64,000 bases of DNA from Amphiura filiformis (Eukaryota > Echinodermata > Ophiuroidea > Amphilepidida > Amphiuridae): the NCBI RefSeq assembly GCF_039555335.1, contig NC_092639.1, positions 32,024,353-32,088,352 on the forward strand. The letters run 5' to 3'. How positions within the stretch are numbered: position 1 is the stretch's first letter; each line of letters begins with the position of its first letter. The notes beneath the pieces are model-generated. The model made no database searches. It was not told where the DNA came from and worked only from the letters and a program-made list of their open reading frames with translations. Below are positions 33,746 through 46,160 of this stretch, piece after piece. The translations under genes and the position numbers were made by a program.

Positions 33746-35045
33746 CTGCCATAGAACTGAGTGTTAAACGGCTAAAATAACAAGCAGTGTTTCTTTCACT
33801 TTACCTCGTTATTTCAGCTCAAAATTAACAGACACCATTCCCGATAATTATTACTAGTATTATTTCAGCATTTTGAGTATATTATGACAAATTTAAAATT
33901 TGAAGGAAATCGTACATTAAGCCTTTAAGCTGTTTTCAATAGGTGCGCAACTCATCCTGAAACTGCTGAAAATATTTCGCTTCCATTTATCAGCGAATTA
34001 CTCTAGAAGCCTGCCCGTAGGTGCAAAGAGAGCCTACAGTAGTATTAATATACGAATAATCCAGTTAGATCTCAAAGACAAAACCAATGTATCTCAAGTG
34101 TATAGTAATCCTTTCAACCTCCCAATTTCGTCATATTACTATTACTAGTTATTGTAGGGAGGTCATTTGAGAACACAAAATAGCAGTGGCTTGTTGCTGT
34201 AGTGTGACATTGGTCATGTTGGTGCTTGGTAGACTCCTTCATGCTCCTTCTCACAGTGTCTTAAAGTTTACAGTTTTGACAATTCTATCCAAATACCCTT
34301 GCACAGTCTTTTCAAGATGAGTTGACGCCAATTAAAGCGTTTAGCTTTGAAATATGCTTGGGATCTATTATGATTACAACAATGAAGAACCTTGCAAATT
34401 GATGATAATAGTTCAATTCTCAAAATCGTCTCCTTTTTAAACCTGTTTGGATTCGATTATAAATTGGCGTTGGCGATGGGAGTTCGAGCCTCATCACAGT
34501 AACTTGAAATTCCAATGACAGTGGAACTCGGGTGAATGAAACTACGAGGTGGGTCATAAAACGTACTAAAAGTGAAATCATTCAAATGTCACTAATTTCA
34601 TTCCACAAATAAGCTCATTACACAAACAAGATATACGCTTACGCATAGTACACTGGAACATAGAAACATTCAAACAATACAAACAAGCGCACAATAATGA
34701 TGCTTAATCGCAATTTGTAATTTAGCAATTTACAGGGGAAAGATAAACTAAGGATCACACACTAGCAACGGATTGTCCATTGAAATACTTGTGAAATTGG
34801 CCGTAAAAAATTAGAGTGCGATTTGCATTTTTCTGCATCTGAACATTTTGTGGACTAAAGTTTCTTTGTCTGCGCATTCACCGTCTGTGATTTCCGTCTT
34901 TTCCATAGGTGTAGATCCCGGGGGATGGGGTGGAGATAAATCACCCCTCCAATATTTTGCTAGGGGGTGTTCCATACAAATATACCCCCAGTGTTGACCC
35001 CTGTAAGTGGGTTTCTGACCAAATTATCCGCATATTTGGCCGTTT

Positions 35046-35085
35046 TAATCCAGTTAGATCTCAAAGACAAAACCAATGTATCTCA
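35046..35085 (+). other. Duplication junction with a 40-bp templated insert
   Basis: Bases 35046-35085, starting 'taatccagttagatctcaaa', are an exact copy of 34057-34096 (and of the equivalent in copy B). They sit between the end of copy A ('gccgttttaa') and the start of copy B ('ggttcaggtacaaccc'). The first three bases, 'taa', are shared with the end of copy A, giving 3-bp microhomology. Confidence 0.9.
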
Positions 35086-35307
35086 GGTTCAGGTACAACC
35101 CGTTATTTCAACATTTTGAGACATGTATCTATTAGTAAATTTCAAATGCATTTAAATGTGGCCATAATAGTTTAAATTGAGGGTAAACTTCAACATCAAT
35201 AAATTAATAAATAAATAAATCTATGCGTCAATCGATAATGTCAAGCTATATAAATCAATCACTTGTGAAATAAAAACAGTATGCTTCGAATATATTTATT
35301 AATACGT

Positions 35308-36422
35308 ATTTATAAATACGCACGTGACCACCTCCGCGCTGCAATAAGTATCGAAGTGACCTTCTACATAGCGGGTGGTCTTCCTGTACATTTGAATGCA
35401 AAGCGGTAAACAACACGAGACTGTGAGTACTGGTTAAGAGCTGGACGCTTGAGTTTGGACTTTACATGGGAGATTGGAAAACTCCACATGGGTGTGCTGG
35501 TCTTCGTGCTTCAAAAAAGAAGTGCATTTTAACCAGTTTACATAGTCAATAATTGAGCTTTTTTAATACAGCAACGAAGGAGATTGATGAGTACGCGAAT
35601 GTGCTCTTCCTCATCGAAGGATTAACGTTCTGCTGTCGACTTGCTGGAGTCTGGTAATTTAAAACCACACATCTGTCGAATACAGTGGAGCAATGCAGAA
35701 AAAGTCTGTTTCCTTGAGAAAGAATGAATGGTGAAAGAAACACCATATTTGGAGAAAGCAGCGCAAGGAGATAAATGTTTGGAGAAAGCAGCACAAGGAG
35801 ATAAATGTTTGGAGAAAACAGCGCAAGGAACTCATTGTTTGGAGTATAAGCAGCACCATTTTTGTGTGAGGATTTTATATGCAAGGATATTTATAAGTGC
35901 AAGTGTACAAAGGACTTCGCTGATTTGCGCAGGGCAAGAGAATAAGGAGATATATAATGTCCAGAACATTGCAAGAACTCTATGTTCTCTTCAAGAAGAA
36001 GAATGCTGGTTAAGTACTGAGTAGCTAAAATATTATCGTGATTGTGTGATTATTTTATATGTTCATTAAAGACTTAGATTTTGTTAGCTTAATCAATCAG
36101 TGTATTTGTGTTGCTTAATAAATCAATGTATTTGTGTTATGCATTCGTGTTAGTTCGGTTAAAAGGTGATTTTGGCCTTGAGTCAAGTACGACTCGTAAC
36201 AAAATGTTTTTCCGTCGGCAAATAATTTTAAAATGTTGTTTTTGATTCCGAAATACAAATTCGGAATCCCCCCCCCCCGTGTAATAATTGTTTTATTCAA
36301 ATAAGACTTAAATTTGAAGATATCTATCTGAAGAGTTCCTATCCTTTTCAATGGCATGAGGATTTGGTCACGCTGAGGGTTTTGGTATGTCGTGCCCATG
36401 TGTCACGTGCGTATTTATAAAT
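35308..36422 (+). mobile_element. 1.1-kb element with 21-bp terminal inverted repeats (copy B)
   Basis: Same element as 29423-30523, with the inverted ends at 35308-35328 and 36402-36422 intact. It has the same 30-bp x3 internal array near 35746. Confidence 0.55.
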
Positions 36423-37515
36423 AAGAATGTATGAATATAGCCAAAGGTAGCTGATCAATCAAACAAACAACCAATCAGTCAGACAGCCAACCAACCGACA
36501 CACCAATCGACCAATCAATCAATCAACTTATTAATCAATCAAAAACAAATCCTGGCTAAAACGATCTTCCAGTATCTATTTTACCTCTGTCATGACTTTA
36601 GACATACTTATTATTTTTACAAAGTTCGTCAGCATTATGGTTCACGTATTTCCAACCGCCTCTAATTAATTTTGTTATATCTTAATTAATAGTTATTGAT
36701 CAAAATCTAATTACTTGTAATACATTGATCTCGTAATCTGATGTGTTGTATTGTTTGTAGTGTGTACCAAACAAACAACTGGAAACTCATTTAAATACAA
36801 AAGAGCTTGTATTTAAATGGGTCAGACCTGCAATCTTAAAAACAACTATTCGAACGCTTTAAATTGGAAATGTCCACCCCCTCCCCTTATATTCTCCCAG
36901 GGTGAATAATAGGGGAATCTTTTTGGCAAGCTTTAGAAATGGGGAGGGGCAAGAATATATTAGTAGGTGGAAGGGGCAAGCGATTTTGGCACACACCTCT
37001 TGGGCACCTTATCAATAATAATACGTTTAGAAAGGAGTATTTCCTGACCGCTGTGCTCTCACCACATGGTAAGACGTCAGACGTTTGGGTTCTCAAATAT
37101 CTAAAATTTACCGTGATGTAAAAGGAAAGAGAAGACAGTTTACCCAGCCTAAAGTGTTACAAATAAACGAGACAATCCAACGGAAAATAGCAAGGGGATT
37201 CGAACACGCGAACGTCCGTTTACTAGTCAAATTTTAGCAGACCATTTCAGAATTCCCCCACACATAATCATTGCACAGCCCCTTTTGCAAACTCGGGGTG
37301 CAACATTACGAAACCCGGGTGCTCTATAGGACAATACATGTATAAAGCTAGCCATTCGCTTATAAATAACATGACATTACAACAAGTATTTATATGCCCC
37401 TTTGCCTAGACATTCAAGGCGCAAGTGAAAAGAAAACCAACAAAATCAAAAATACTCAAAGCAATGGCGGCAAAAAATTGAAATAAGTGAGTTTTAATCA
37501 ATGGATTAAATTAGT

Positions 37516-38046
37516 CCAGGCTGATGGCGTTCTCTATTGTAGATGGTAAGCCATTCTAGAACTTTAGAGCAGTCACTGAAAAGCCTATATCCCCAGCACA
37601 TTTCCTGGTGCGAGGAATGGTAAAATTAATACTGTCATTGGACCTAGTACTCGTAGCATGTATGTATGTATGAAGCTCTTCACCGTGAGACAGTTGGAAA
37701 TGTACTGAGGAGAGAGCCCGTTCAGGGACTTGTACCACAAGGGTGAATGTCTTGAACTTGATTCTCTCATGAACTGATATCCAATGAAGCTCACTTAAGA
37801 GTGGATGGGCTCACATGATCAGACTTGGGCTTACGATATATCAGATTGGCACATTCGTTCTGTAATTTCTGTAGTCTGGGGAGATCTTTCTGTGTTATTG
37901 CATTGAGCAAAATGTTACAGTAATCAAGACGCGAGAGAATGACGGTTCTGACAGTATTGGGACAAGTATCGAAATCCAAATATGGACGAATTCTGTTGAG
38001 GAATCTAATGTGCCAATTGACTGATTTACATATGGTGATGTGAGCA
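37516..38046 (-). mobile_element. Decayed LINE reverse transcriptase C-terminus (copy B)
   Basis: Second copy of the remnant at 31615-32150. It carries the same internal frame changes and the same TAG before 'NGLPSTIENA', so the decay predates the duplication. Confidence 0.75.
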
Positions 38047-38106
38047 GACATACACGTACACTGCCCCTTATGCAAATTCGAGGTGAAAAAATGTGTTTGA
38101 AATTAC

Positions 38107-38449
38107 CTGCATGAGCTTCAGGACTAATGTGTATCTGGGGTCTATCGTTAAGAAGAGGGTTGCGAAACGCCTCTCTTACGGACTCGCAATCGTTAACCAC
38201 CACGACCAGTTTTGTCGGTAGATGCATACTAAATACATTGCCATATTCCTTTGCGAGGTAGTCAAATAATCGACATGGCTCCTTACAGCCCGTGTGGTAC
38301 ACGTAGTAGGATAGGCTAGGTAGGCAACCTAAAATTGGTGAATCCCACGGTCCTGGTGGGAGGTTGGTAGGTTTCCTGAAGAAATACAATACAAGGAACA
38401 CTAACACAGCGATGAGAGCTGTGCTTATATCGGCTGTGAAAACTGACAT
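38107..38449 (-). CDS. P450 exon 1, distal copy (1B)
   Basis: ATG at 38449 and donor end at 38107, 343 nt, intact and in the same phase as exon 1A. No P450 internal exon lies between it and exon 1A. A transcript starting here could splice past exon 1A to the acceptor at 29132, or the exon may be orphaned. It retains the family-typical 'VREAFRNP'. Its own upstream flank to 40946 is duplicated too, so it may carry a copy of the promoter. Confidence 0.8.
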
Positions 38450-38589
38450 GATCAATTATGTTATGGTACAACACTATTATCAAAATGCTCACAGCTCGGT
38501 GCATTATGATATGGCCTTACGAAAAAGCATGATAGTATGATGAACTTCAACCTTTGAACTTGATTTCAATATCAAGCGTCCCATTCCGA

Positions 38590-39380
38590 GGTATAAGGTA
38601 TATACAATGATATGTATTAGTAATGCCTGTTGACTCCACCATACACATTACCTAATAATCGTCGCTGATGAAAGAATGAAATCAGATATGCAATTCAAAT
38701 ATGGCTAACTTTTCCCATCACTAAATATATTGTAAATTTATCTTTAATTTTAATGTGTATATTGATATTGATAAAATTATAGAATAACGATTAAGCATCA
38801 TTCATTAGATCTTGTGCGCTAGTTTGTAATGTTTGAAATGTTCCGTGTTACAGTGTATGATGCGTAATTCTCTTCCCTTATTTCTGATTATATTAGGCTG
38901 CCGGTTAAGCATCATAAATTGATCTCGTACACTGGTATGTAATGTGTTGTTTGTACTGATTACGCTGACTGCTCATATCCATAAGTACCAAACTTGAGTC
39001 CTGTTCATCACGGACAGTCAGTGTAGCTCAGTGGTTAGGGAGCTCGCCCGACTAGCGAGAGGTCTGGGGTTCAAGTCTCCGCACAGTCAGGTATGTCCGG
39101 AGTTTCTGCTCTGGTATATCTGCCATATGCATGTCATGTTTCCATTTGTAAATTTATGTTAAATTGTGTTAGTGTGGGATGCGTAATTCTTCCTCTGTAT
39201 ATTGATATATTTAGAATAACGATTAAGCATCATTAATTTGATCTCGTGCGCTAGTTTGAATGTTTCCATGTTCCTGTGTATGATGCGTAAGCCTCTTCTT
39301 TGTGTACACATTATATTGATTAAAACCGTTAACCTCTTCAATCAATATCTGAATAACATATTACCGCGCACTTATCTTCT
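38590..39380 (+). repeat. Repeat family in P450 upstream flank (copy B)
   Basis: Copy of 32690-33480 within the duplication, with the same matches to the 50.7-kb repeat family. Confidence 0.45.
39017..39088 (+). tRNA. tRNA-like sequence, probably a pseudogene or SINE head (copy B)
   Basis: Identical to 33119-33190, with the same acceptor-stem mismatches and C33. Confidence 0.5.
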
Positions 39381-39604
39381 TTCCTTTTGTTTTTAAGCTG
39401 TCGAATTAGTAAAGGGTATTATTATCTTGTGATACCTTTCAATACAACTTTAAAGTCATAATGTACGATCTTATAATATAAATTTGGTAAATTTGTTTCA
39501 AACCTGATTTTTTGGCATATTTGTAATGTTTACACATGTCACAACTTGCACCTAAATGGAATCAGCCAAATTTCTTGTGTTTGTAGGTAAACAGCGCAAA
39601 GTTC

Positions 39605-39643
39605 GACATAAAGTCATAATTCAAAGAATTATGACTTTATGTC
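39605..39643. repeat. Perfect 18-bp hairpin (copy B)
   Basis: Same structure as 33707-33745, unchanged. Confidence 0.85.
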
Positions 39644-40946
39644 CTCCCATAGAACTGAGTGTTAAACGGCTAAAATAACAAGCAGTGTTTCTTTCACTTT
39701 ACCTCGTTATTTCAGCTCAAAATTAACAGACACCATTCCCGATAATTATTACTAGTATTATTTCAGCATTTTGAGTATATTATGACAAATTTAAAATTTG
39801 AAAGAAATCGTACATTAAGCCTTTAAGCTGTTTTCAATAGGTGCGCAACTCATCCTGAAACTGCTGAAAATATTTCGCTTCCATTTATCAGCGAATTACT
39901 CTAGAAGCCTGCCCGTAGGTGCAAAGAGAGCCTACAGTAGTATTAATATACGAATAATCCAGTTAGATCTCAAAGACAAAACCAATGTATCTCAAGTGTA
40001 TAGTAATCCTTTCAACCTCCCAATTTCGTCATATTACTATTACTAGTTATTGTAGGGAGGTCATTTGAGAACACAAAATAGCAGTGGCTTGTTGCTGTAG
40101 TGTGACATTGGTCATGTTGGTGCTTGGTAGACTCCTTCATGCTCCTTCTCACAGTGTCTTAAAGTTTACAGTTTTGACAATTCTATCCAAATACCCTTGC
40201 ACAGTCTTTTCAAGATGAGTTGACGCCAATTAAAGCGTTTAGCTTTGAAATATGCTTGGGATCTATTAGGATTACAACAATGAAGAACCTTGCAAATTGA
40301 TGATAATAGTTCAATTCTCAAAATCGTCTCCTTTTTAAACCTGTTTGGATCCGATTATAAATTGGCGTTGGCGATGGGAGTTCGAGCCTCATCACAGTAA
40401 CTTGAAATTCCAATGACAGTGGAACTCGGGTGAATGAAACTACGAGGTGGGTCATAAAACGTACTAAAAGTGAAATCATTCAAATGTCACTAATTTCATT
40501 CCACAAATAAGCTCATTACACAAACAAGATATACGCTTACGCATAGTACACTGGAACATAGAAACATTCAAACAATATAAACAAGCGCACAATAATGATG
40601 CTTAATCGCAATTTGTAATTTAGCAATTTACAGGGGAAAGAAAAACTAAGGATCACACACTAGCAACGGATTGTCCATTGAAATACTTGTGAAATTGGCC
40701 GTAAAAAATTAGAGTGCGATTTGCATTTTTCTGCATCTGAACATTTTGTGGACTAAAGTTTCTTTGTCTGCGCATTCACCGTCTGTGATTTCCGTCTTTT
40801 CCATAGGTGTAGATCCCGGGGGATGGGGTGGAGATAAATCACCCCTCCAATATTTTGCTAGGGGGTGTTCCATACAATTATACCCCCAGTGTTGACCCCT
40901 GTAAGTGGGTTTCTGACCAAATTATCCGCATATTTGGCCGTTTTAA

Positions 40947-41330
40947 GCGCCAAAGTGCCAATTTTATTCCACTTTTGCACCATATTTCATCAGTTTAGTG
41001 GCAAAATGTTTCGCGTGTTTCGCGCGCATTTGTACCATAAACTTATTTTGTCGCCAAAAGCTGCTGGATTCACTATACTTTATTTTCTCCCCTCCCCCCA
41101 TGTCAAAGAGAAATCTACGCCACTGGTCTTTCCGCCATTACAAGCACCAGATGTCACCGCAAGTGGCACCTTTCATCCCATTTATTAACCTAATTTTATT
41201 TATTTCATGCAAAAAAGGATATTGCACAACATGCAGTTTGCGGAATTCTTCTTTATTTTCAGCAATGTTCAGCAACACATTCCGTCCCAAAACTTGTTGT
41301 AATGTAAACATCAATTGAAGATATAAAATA
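40947..41330. other. Intergenic, upstream of the P450 duplication
   Basis: This is the original continuation of the duplicated segment ('gcgccaaagtgcc'). Overlapping open frames at 40865-41188 and 40998-41318 have no recognised motif and look accidental. Confidence 0.3.
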
Positions 41331-41505
41331 AACATCTCAAATAAAGTAACTATAACCCCCTTATATAATGGCCATTATTCAAAAAGGGACTATTGTAATA
41401 CAAATCTGCAAAATGCGTTGGAAGCAGAATTTATTTCTGCGCATTTTGATACCTCATTTGATACGATAACCCAGAAAACAATAAAACACCGTCTTCAAGG
41501 TTAGG
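41331..41505 (+). repeat. Dispersed repeat arm, related to 62.7-63.6 kb
   Basis: 'aaacatctcaaataaagtaa', 'attcaaaaagggactattgt', 'aaaatgcgttggaagcagaa' and 'gatacgataacccagaaaac' recur in reverse orientation at 63412-63565 and partly in the same orientation at 62723-62780. Confidence 0.7.
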
Positions 41506-41544
41506 TTCGCCATAGAAAAGCCTCCCCCACATTCTATTCTAGTG

Positions 41545-43260
41545 TCAATCTTATTTTGCCCCTAACTTTTATCACAACTAAAAGCCGCAATTTCAATATC
41601 CGCAGGTGGGGTTTTCAAGCTGAGTAAAACAGCTGTGCTACTTTTTGAGACATTGATTTACGCGTGGTGAAAAATACATATTTTTGATGACGAGAATTTA
41701 CGGCATTTTTAAGCACAATTATTTCGCTTCACTTTCGAATACATCAATTGCGTCATTGAAAGGTTATGTCCTTCTACATAATTGCTTCAAAATAAATACG
41801 ATCAAAACGAATCAGCCAAATCACGTTGTTTTCGTTATTTTTTTCACCAATATCAAAGACATCTCGCCGTTGATGACGGAGAATGGCTTGATATAATTAG
41901 TCGGATAGAAACTGTAGATGCTATCAACGACTTTTAATCTCTTTATTATAATCTGAATGATGCCCAAGAGACGCTAATATTTTCAGATATTAAAGATATC
42001 GAAAAATAAAAATATAATGTACACTAAAAATTAAGTTGGCACATCTGAATGTCAATATCAAATGTACGTTTCTCGTGATAACATCATAATTGAATAGACG
42101 CACCCTAGAGAAAAATGTGTTGAAATACATTCACATTGCAATGTATCAATCTCTGTAGCTATTCATGGCGAGTGACTATCTAAAAGCAGCCGATACGGTG
42201 GATATTTGGCAGCGTACAGACTGAACCTTTATGAGGTCCTGAACAGATTATTATTCTCAATAGACAATTTCGGGAATCCCCGAAAAAGCCCCGACGAGGT
42301 ATCATGGATGCGCAAACATGTGAGGTCTGAATCTCCTTTTATGGTCATTCTACCGCCCTTGATTTTCCAGCAGCCAATCACAACCGTGCACGGCTGCGAT
42401 ATCGCGTGATGAGAATTTTCACCGCCGAGCTCGTAAAAACGTGGCTCAGATTTCAGTTAATATAGCATCGCAGCAGCGACTGCGCAAAATCAACCGGAAA
42501 TTCAACATGCGCAGTGGAAATTTGCTCATTGACTAAACGTCATCAGAGTTACATTCGCGGGCTTTCTGGAATGACCATCATTTTGAAGGGGATGTGTGAC
42601 CGTGCCAGCTTACATGATTCGTTATGATTTTTTGCAGAATGTCGACTAACAGTTTATTATGAAATGTGCCAATCTAACAAGTACTTCGTAGGTAATTCGA
42701 CGAGCGAGAACAGCAACCCAGGCAATTATTGAAAGAAGCAATCAACAACATAAAGGTGTCTTAATTTAAACGATTACAAAACAATACAAAATATAATGTC
42801 TTTATCTTTTGCTAATTGGAAACATTTTGAAACAGTTCGTGCGGAAATACTATTTTACATCTTCAAAAAGGAAAAGAAATTAAAATAAGTGCGTTCTTCG
42901 GATATTTGATTAAGGAGGTTTACTGTGTTAAGCGATATCTTAGTTAGCCGATGGCATTTAGAATACCATGCTATATTTGAATTGCCTACCCTATTTGTTT
43001 TCTTCATTCTTTCTTCAGCGACGGTCATTTGGGACTAAATGTGTATGATGGAGTCAACAGGCAGTACTAATACTATGAATACAGCTAATCAAAAGGTGCG
43101 GATTACAAACCCTTGGAATTGTTCCAGTCCATAAGGGATATACATGATACTACGATATCAACATGCAGTATTGTTGGCTCTTACCATGCTTACTGCACTA
43201 GTTCTCTTGTTTCGATAATGAAACTAATTTTCGATGGTCAAAGAGTATGTACTTTTTTAT
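41545..43260 (+). repeat. Long dispersed repeat, one half of an inverted pair
   Basis: This region matches the reverse complement of about 50480-52030 in the same order: 'gttgatgacggagaatggct', 'gaatccccgaaa', 'gtcgactaacagttta', 'gacgagc.gaacagca', 'gcaatcaacaac', 'aaaggtgtcttaatttaaac', 'gacggtcatttgggactaaa', 'cccttggaatt' and 'ctcttgtttcgataat'. Divergence is well over 10 percent by eye. No shared reading frame longer than about 70 codons; the family is unidentified. Confidence 0.75.
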
Positions 43261-43269
43261 ATAGTTATT

Positions 43270-44160
43270 GTGTGGAAGTGTCGGAGAGAAAATAACACAA
43301 AACCCCAAATAAGAAAGTAAAACGAAGTTACAAAAATAAAAAAAGATAAATGAACAGTGGAAATTATGGCAAATTATTGGAAGTATTATTCATGTAGTTA
43401 AAGCTTTAGTGGTATCGCTACTTTGTATCACATTTTATTCAAGATGTTGTCTCAAAATAAATTATGGTAATATAATGAAATAACAATAAATATATTCACA
43501 ATGTAGGGCAACATAATTATTAAAACACGTTATGTGGTACTTTTATGCTTTAACATTTTTCTTAAATTTAGTTTATCTCGGCCAAGTTGTTTTGATATCC
43601 CCGTTTCACATTTTTACGAGCCTTTTACGTACAGTTTTTAATAACATCAACGAGCAGCTTCAGACGGCACACAATAAACTATTAAATGGGATCGTTGTAT
43701 TGATCTGAAACAAAATCTGGGCCACAAGCTCGTACTTTCTTATACGGTGGATCTGATGTCCGGCAATTTCGGACACTGCAAAAGATTGCTACACTTGTAT
43801 TATTTTGCCATTCAAAGGGTGATATGCGAAATTGTATAAAAATAACAGCCATATCAATTAACTTACAAATCTACTTTACAAAAAATTAAAAAAATTAAGG
43901 AAAGAATAATGACAAAATAGTGGAAATAAAAAATGTAGTATATTTATTCTCAAATTCAATATTTTAGAGCGAATGCAAAGTTCTCATCACCCAGGAACGC
44001 ATTTGTGATTTCGTTGAGTTAGAATGTGATAGAAGGATTGCAAATTAAATACGTAACTTAATACAATACTTCTACACTCTGTGCGATATTACTCTTTATA
44101 TTTCCCGTATTCCCGTATTTCGTGAAATTATTCTATTCAGACATGGCTTTCTTCCATATA
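43270..44160. other. Intergenic, AT-rich, no gene recognised
   Basis: Long AT-rich runs. No coding motif, RNA gene or repeat end identified. Confidence 0.3.
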
Positions 44161-44164
44161 GTAG

Positions 44165-44680
44165 CGACTGTGTTAAATTGCACTTACTCATATTTCAATT
44201 GGTGGTTGAAAGTCAAATATTTGCATCACAATCAAATGTTCTTTCCTCTAGACTTTCAAAGGAAATTATGAGACATGGCAAGGCAAATTCTGTGTTTGTT
44301 AATAGTGTGGGTTTTCTTTTTGTAGTTTCGTAATGCCAGTGGTATATAGTGACAGAGATGGCAAATCTTAGACAATACGGAGTCTCATATCCTAGCAAGA
44401 ATATAAATAATACTCAGTGGACAAATAGAATATATCATTACATCTAAGGCCAGCCTCGACTAGACAGGGCTTGAGTCTGTCCATGAAGTTAAAGCTGTCC
44501 ATTGTAGTTTATTAGGTTAACTTATTAAATGTAAGTTTTGCATTAATTGTCTACGATTTGCTATCTCTGTCACTATACACCGTTGGCATTACAAAATTAC
44601 ACTATTAACAAACACACACATTTCTCATGATTTCCTTTGAAAGCCTAGAGGAAATATCATTTAAATATTTATATAGTCTA
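44165..44680. repeat. Fold-back element
   Basis: The left part (about 44190-44390) and the right part (about 44545-44660) are inverted copies: 'gtcactata.acc..tggcatta', 'actattaacaaacac', 'tttcctttgaaag.ctagagg'. A single arm of the same family is at 15280-15440. Confidence 0.7.
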
Positions 44681-44804
44681 TGAGTTGCATAAAATATATG
44701 CAGACATCTTCATAAATTTATGATACCATTTGGAAAGAGGTACTTTTGAAATGCAACGACGTCTCTCCAAGCCTACCAGAATGAATGACTTCAATGTGCC
44801 AAGA

Positions 44805-45515
44805 CATCAAGAACGCTTTAACGCATAAACCAAACGTAACTAAATAACTGATGATGTTGAAGAACATATCAGCTGTCACATACTTTTTAATTTTGACAAT
44901 TGACCGCTCCGTTTTTGAAATAAAAGAATTTTACGAAACTGCCTATTAATTTTCAAACCTTTCCACGGAGTCAATAGCTAACAATGATAACAGACGCATC
45001 ATGCGCTGATGATGCGCAGTGATTAGACCATCTTTTAAAATTAAAATTTTTAATTTTAATAGTTCGTCTCAAAGCCCTTCCCAAGTTTGTTTTTTAATTT
45101 GATGTATCTGTGGTAACCACCTTTTCATCTCTCAGGGAGGTTGCACTGTAGTCAAGATGAAGAAGTTTTATTGAGATTTATGCCTTGGTCTATGTTTTTG
45201 TGTGGTGGATCGGGAAAAAAATAAAACAGCAGAAAAAAAACTGAAATATACTCAATCCAGCGGGAATAACGCGATTTAGTTAATGCGCGCGGGGCTTTGA
45301 GACGACTTATTAAATCAGGATGGCCCAAGCACTTTGACTATACTGTATAGATCATCGATTGATATTTGAATCCGTGGAAAGGCTTGAGAATGAGAATTCT
45401 TATATTTCAAGAACGGTATGGTCAATTGTCAAAATACAAAAAGTATGTGATAACTGATGCATTCCTCAACCACACCAAGTATTTAGTGATGTTTAGCTGT
45501 GGCGTTAAAATGCCC
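44805..45515. repeat. Large fold-back element of about 700 bp
   Basis: Outer arms around 44820-44976 and 45350-45510 are inverted copies ('atcacatactttt', 'ttttgacaattgacc', 'cctttccacgga'). An inner inverted pair, 'agttcgtctcaaagccc' (about 45060) and 'gggctttgagacgactt' (about 45293), lies between them. No coding frame. It lies about 125 bp after the previous fold-back. Confidence 0.7.
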
Positions 45516-45789
45516 AAATAATTACGTTCCGACGATACAGTTCTTTCATGAACACCCTGTATAAGTTACAAGTTTGGATAGAATTAGGATACACAAAGTC
45601 GACATTAAATTCACCGACCATATTCATATCCTTGAGATCAGATGGCGTGTTGAGTCAAAGAAATGCCTTCAGAATTGTCAAATTAGTATGGCGTATCTCG
45701 TTGAATAAATTCCTCAGGACTGTTAGATATCACATTATTGGTATATTATGTTTACAAGACAAATAATTTACTCATGTTTTTTTACGTTT

Positions 45790-46160
45790 CATCTTCCATT
45801 CGGAAGACTTCATCAGTAATGCGACGAACCAGCAACACGGCAAGAATCTTTGTCGATAATTTTTGCTTTTGCTCCCTCCCAATCAATCACATAGTATGTG
45901 ATGGCCGACTTGTTTATTTCGTCGACCGACTTCTTTCGTACAGCGCGAGTGAATTCTCAGTTTTGCATGGAATTTCATATACACAATTATCGCAAGTTTT
46001 GGTGGCTTCCATTTTGTCTTTCGGGTGCACAAGGTTATAGAATCTGTCTTTACGGTCACGAAAGAGTAATATTCAGGTATATAGTAGCTTCACGTTCAAA
46101 CACATCCCGTAGGAACATCTCTACAGGAGACATTCGAAAGTCAAACAAGATTGGACAAAC
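45790..46160 (-). mobile_element. Penelope-like retroelement remnant (GIY-YIG region, core deleted)
   Basis: The minus strand reads 'NLVHPKDKMEATKTCDNC', 'VYEIPCK', then in another frame 'EFTRAVRKKSVDEINKSAIT' and 'VIDWEGAKAKIIDKDSC'. This order (HPKDK, VYxIPC, then INKSAI, DWEGAK and DKDSC) is that of the C-terminal GIY-YIG endonuclease region of Penelope-like reverse transcriptase proteins. The part that should carry the GIY...YIG catalytic core between 'IPCK' and 'EFTR' is missing, and stops follow. Assignment rests on motif recall without alignment. Confidence 0.6.

Larger units (their letters stand above)
29201..35048 (+). repeat. Tandem duplication, copy A (about 5.85 kb)
   Basis: From 'ggttcaggtacaacccgtta' at 29201 to 'ggccgttttaa' at 35048 the sequence recurs at 35086-40946 with few substitutions and small indels. 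On the P450 strand the unit covers the 5' flank, exon 1 and most of intron 1, stopping about 68 bp short of the acceptor of the internal exon. The original downstream continuation ('gcgccaaagtgcc') follows copy B only, at 40947. Confidence 0.93.
35086..40946 (+). repeat. Tandem duplication, copy B (about 5.86 kb)
   Basis: Direct copy of 29201-35048. Differences include single-base changes, shorter C runs (for example near 36269 and 36880) and a 2-bp insertion near 38757. It contains exon 1B, a second LINE remnant, the 1.1-kb element, the tRNA-like sequence and the hairpin, in the same order. Confidence 0.93.
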
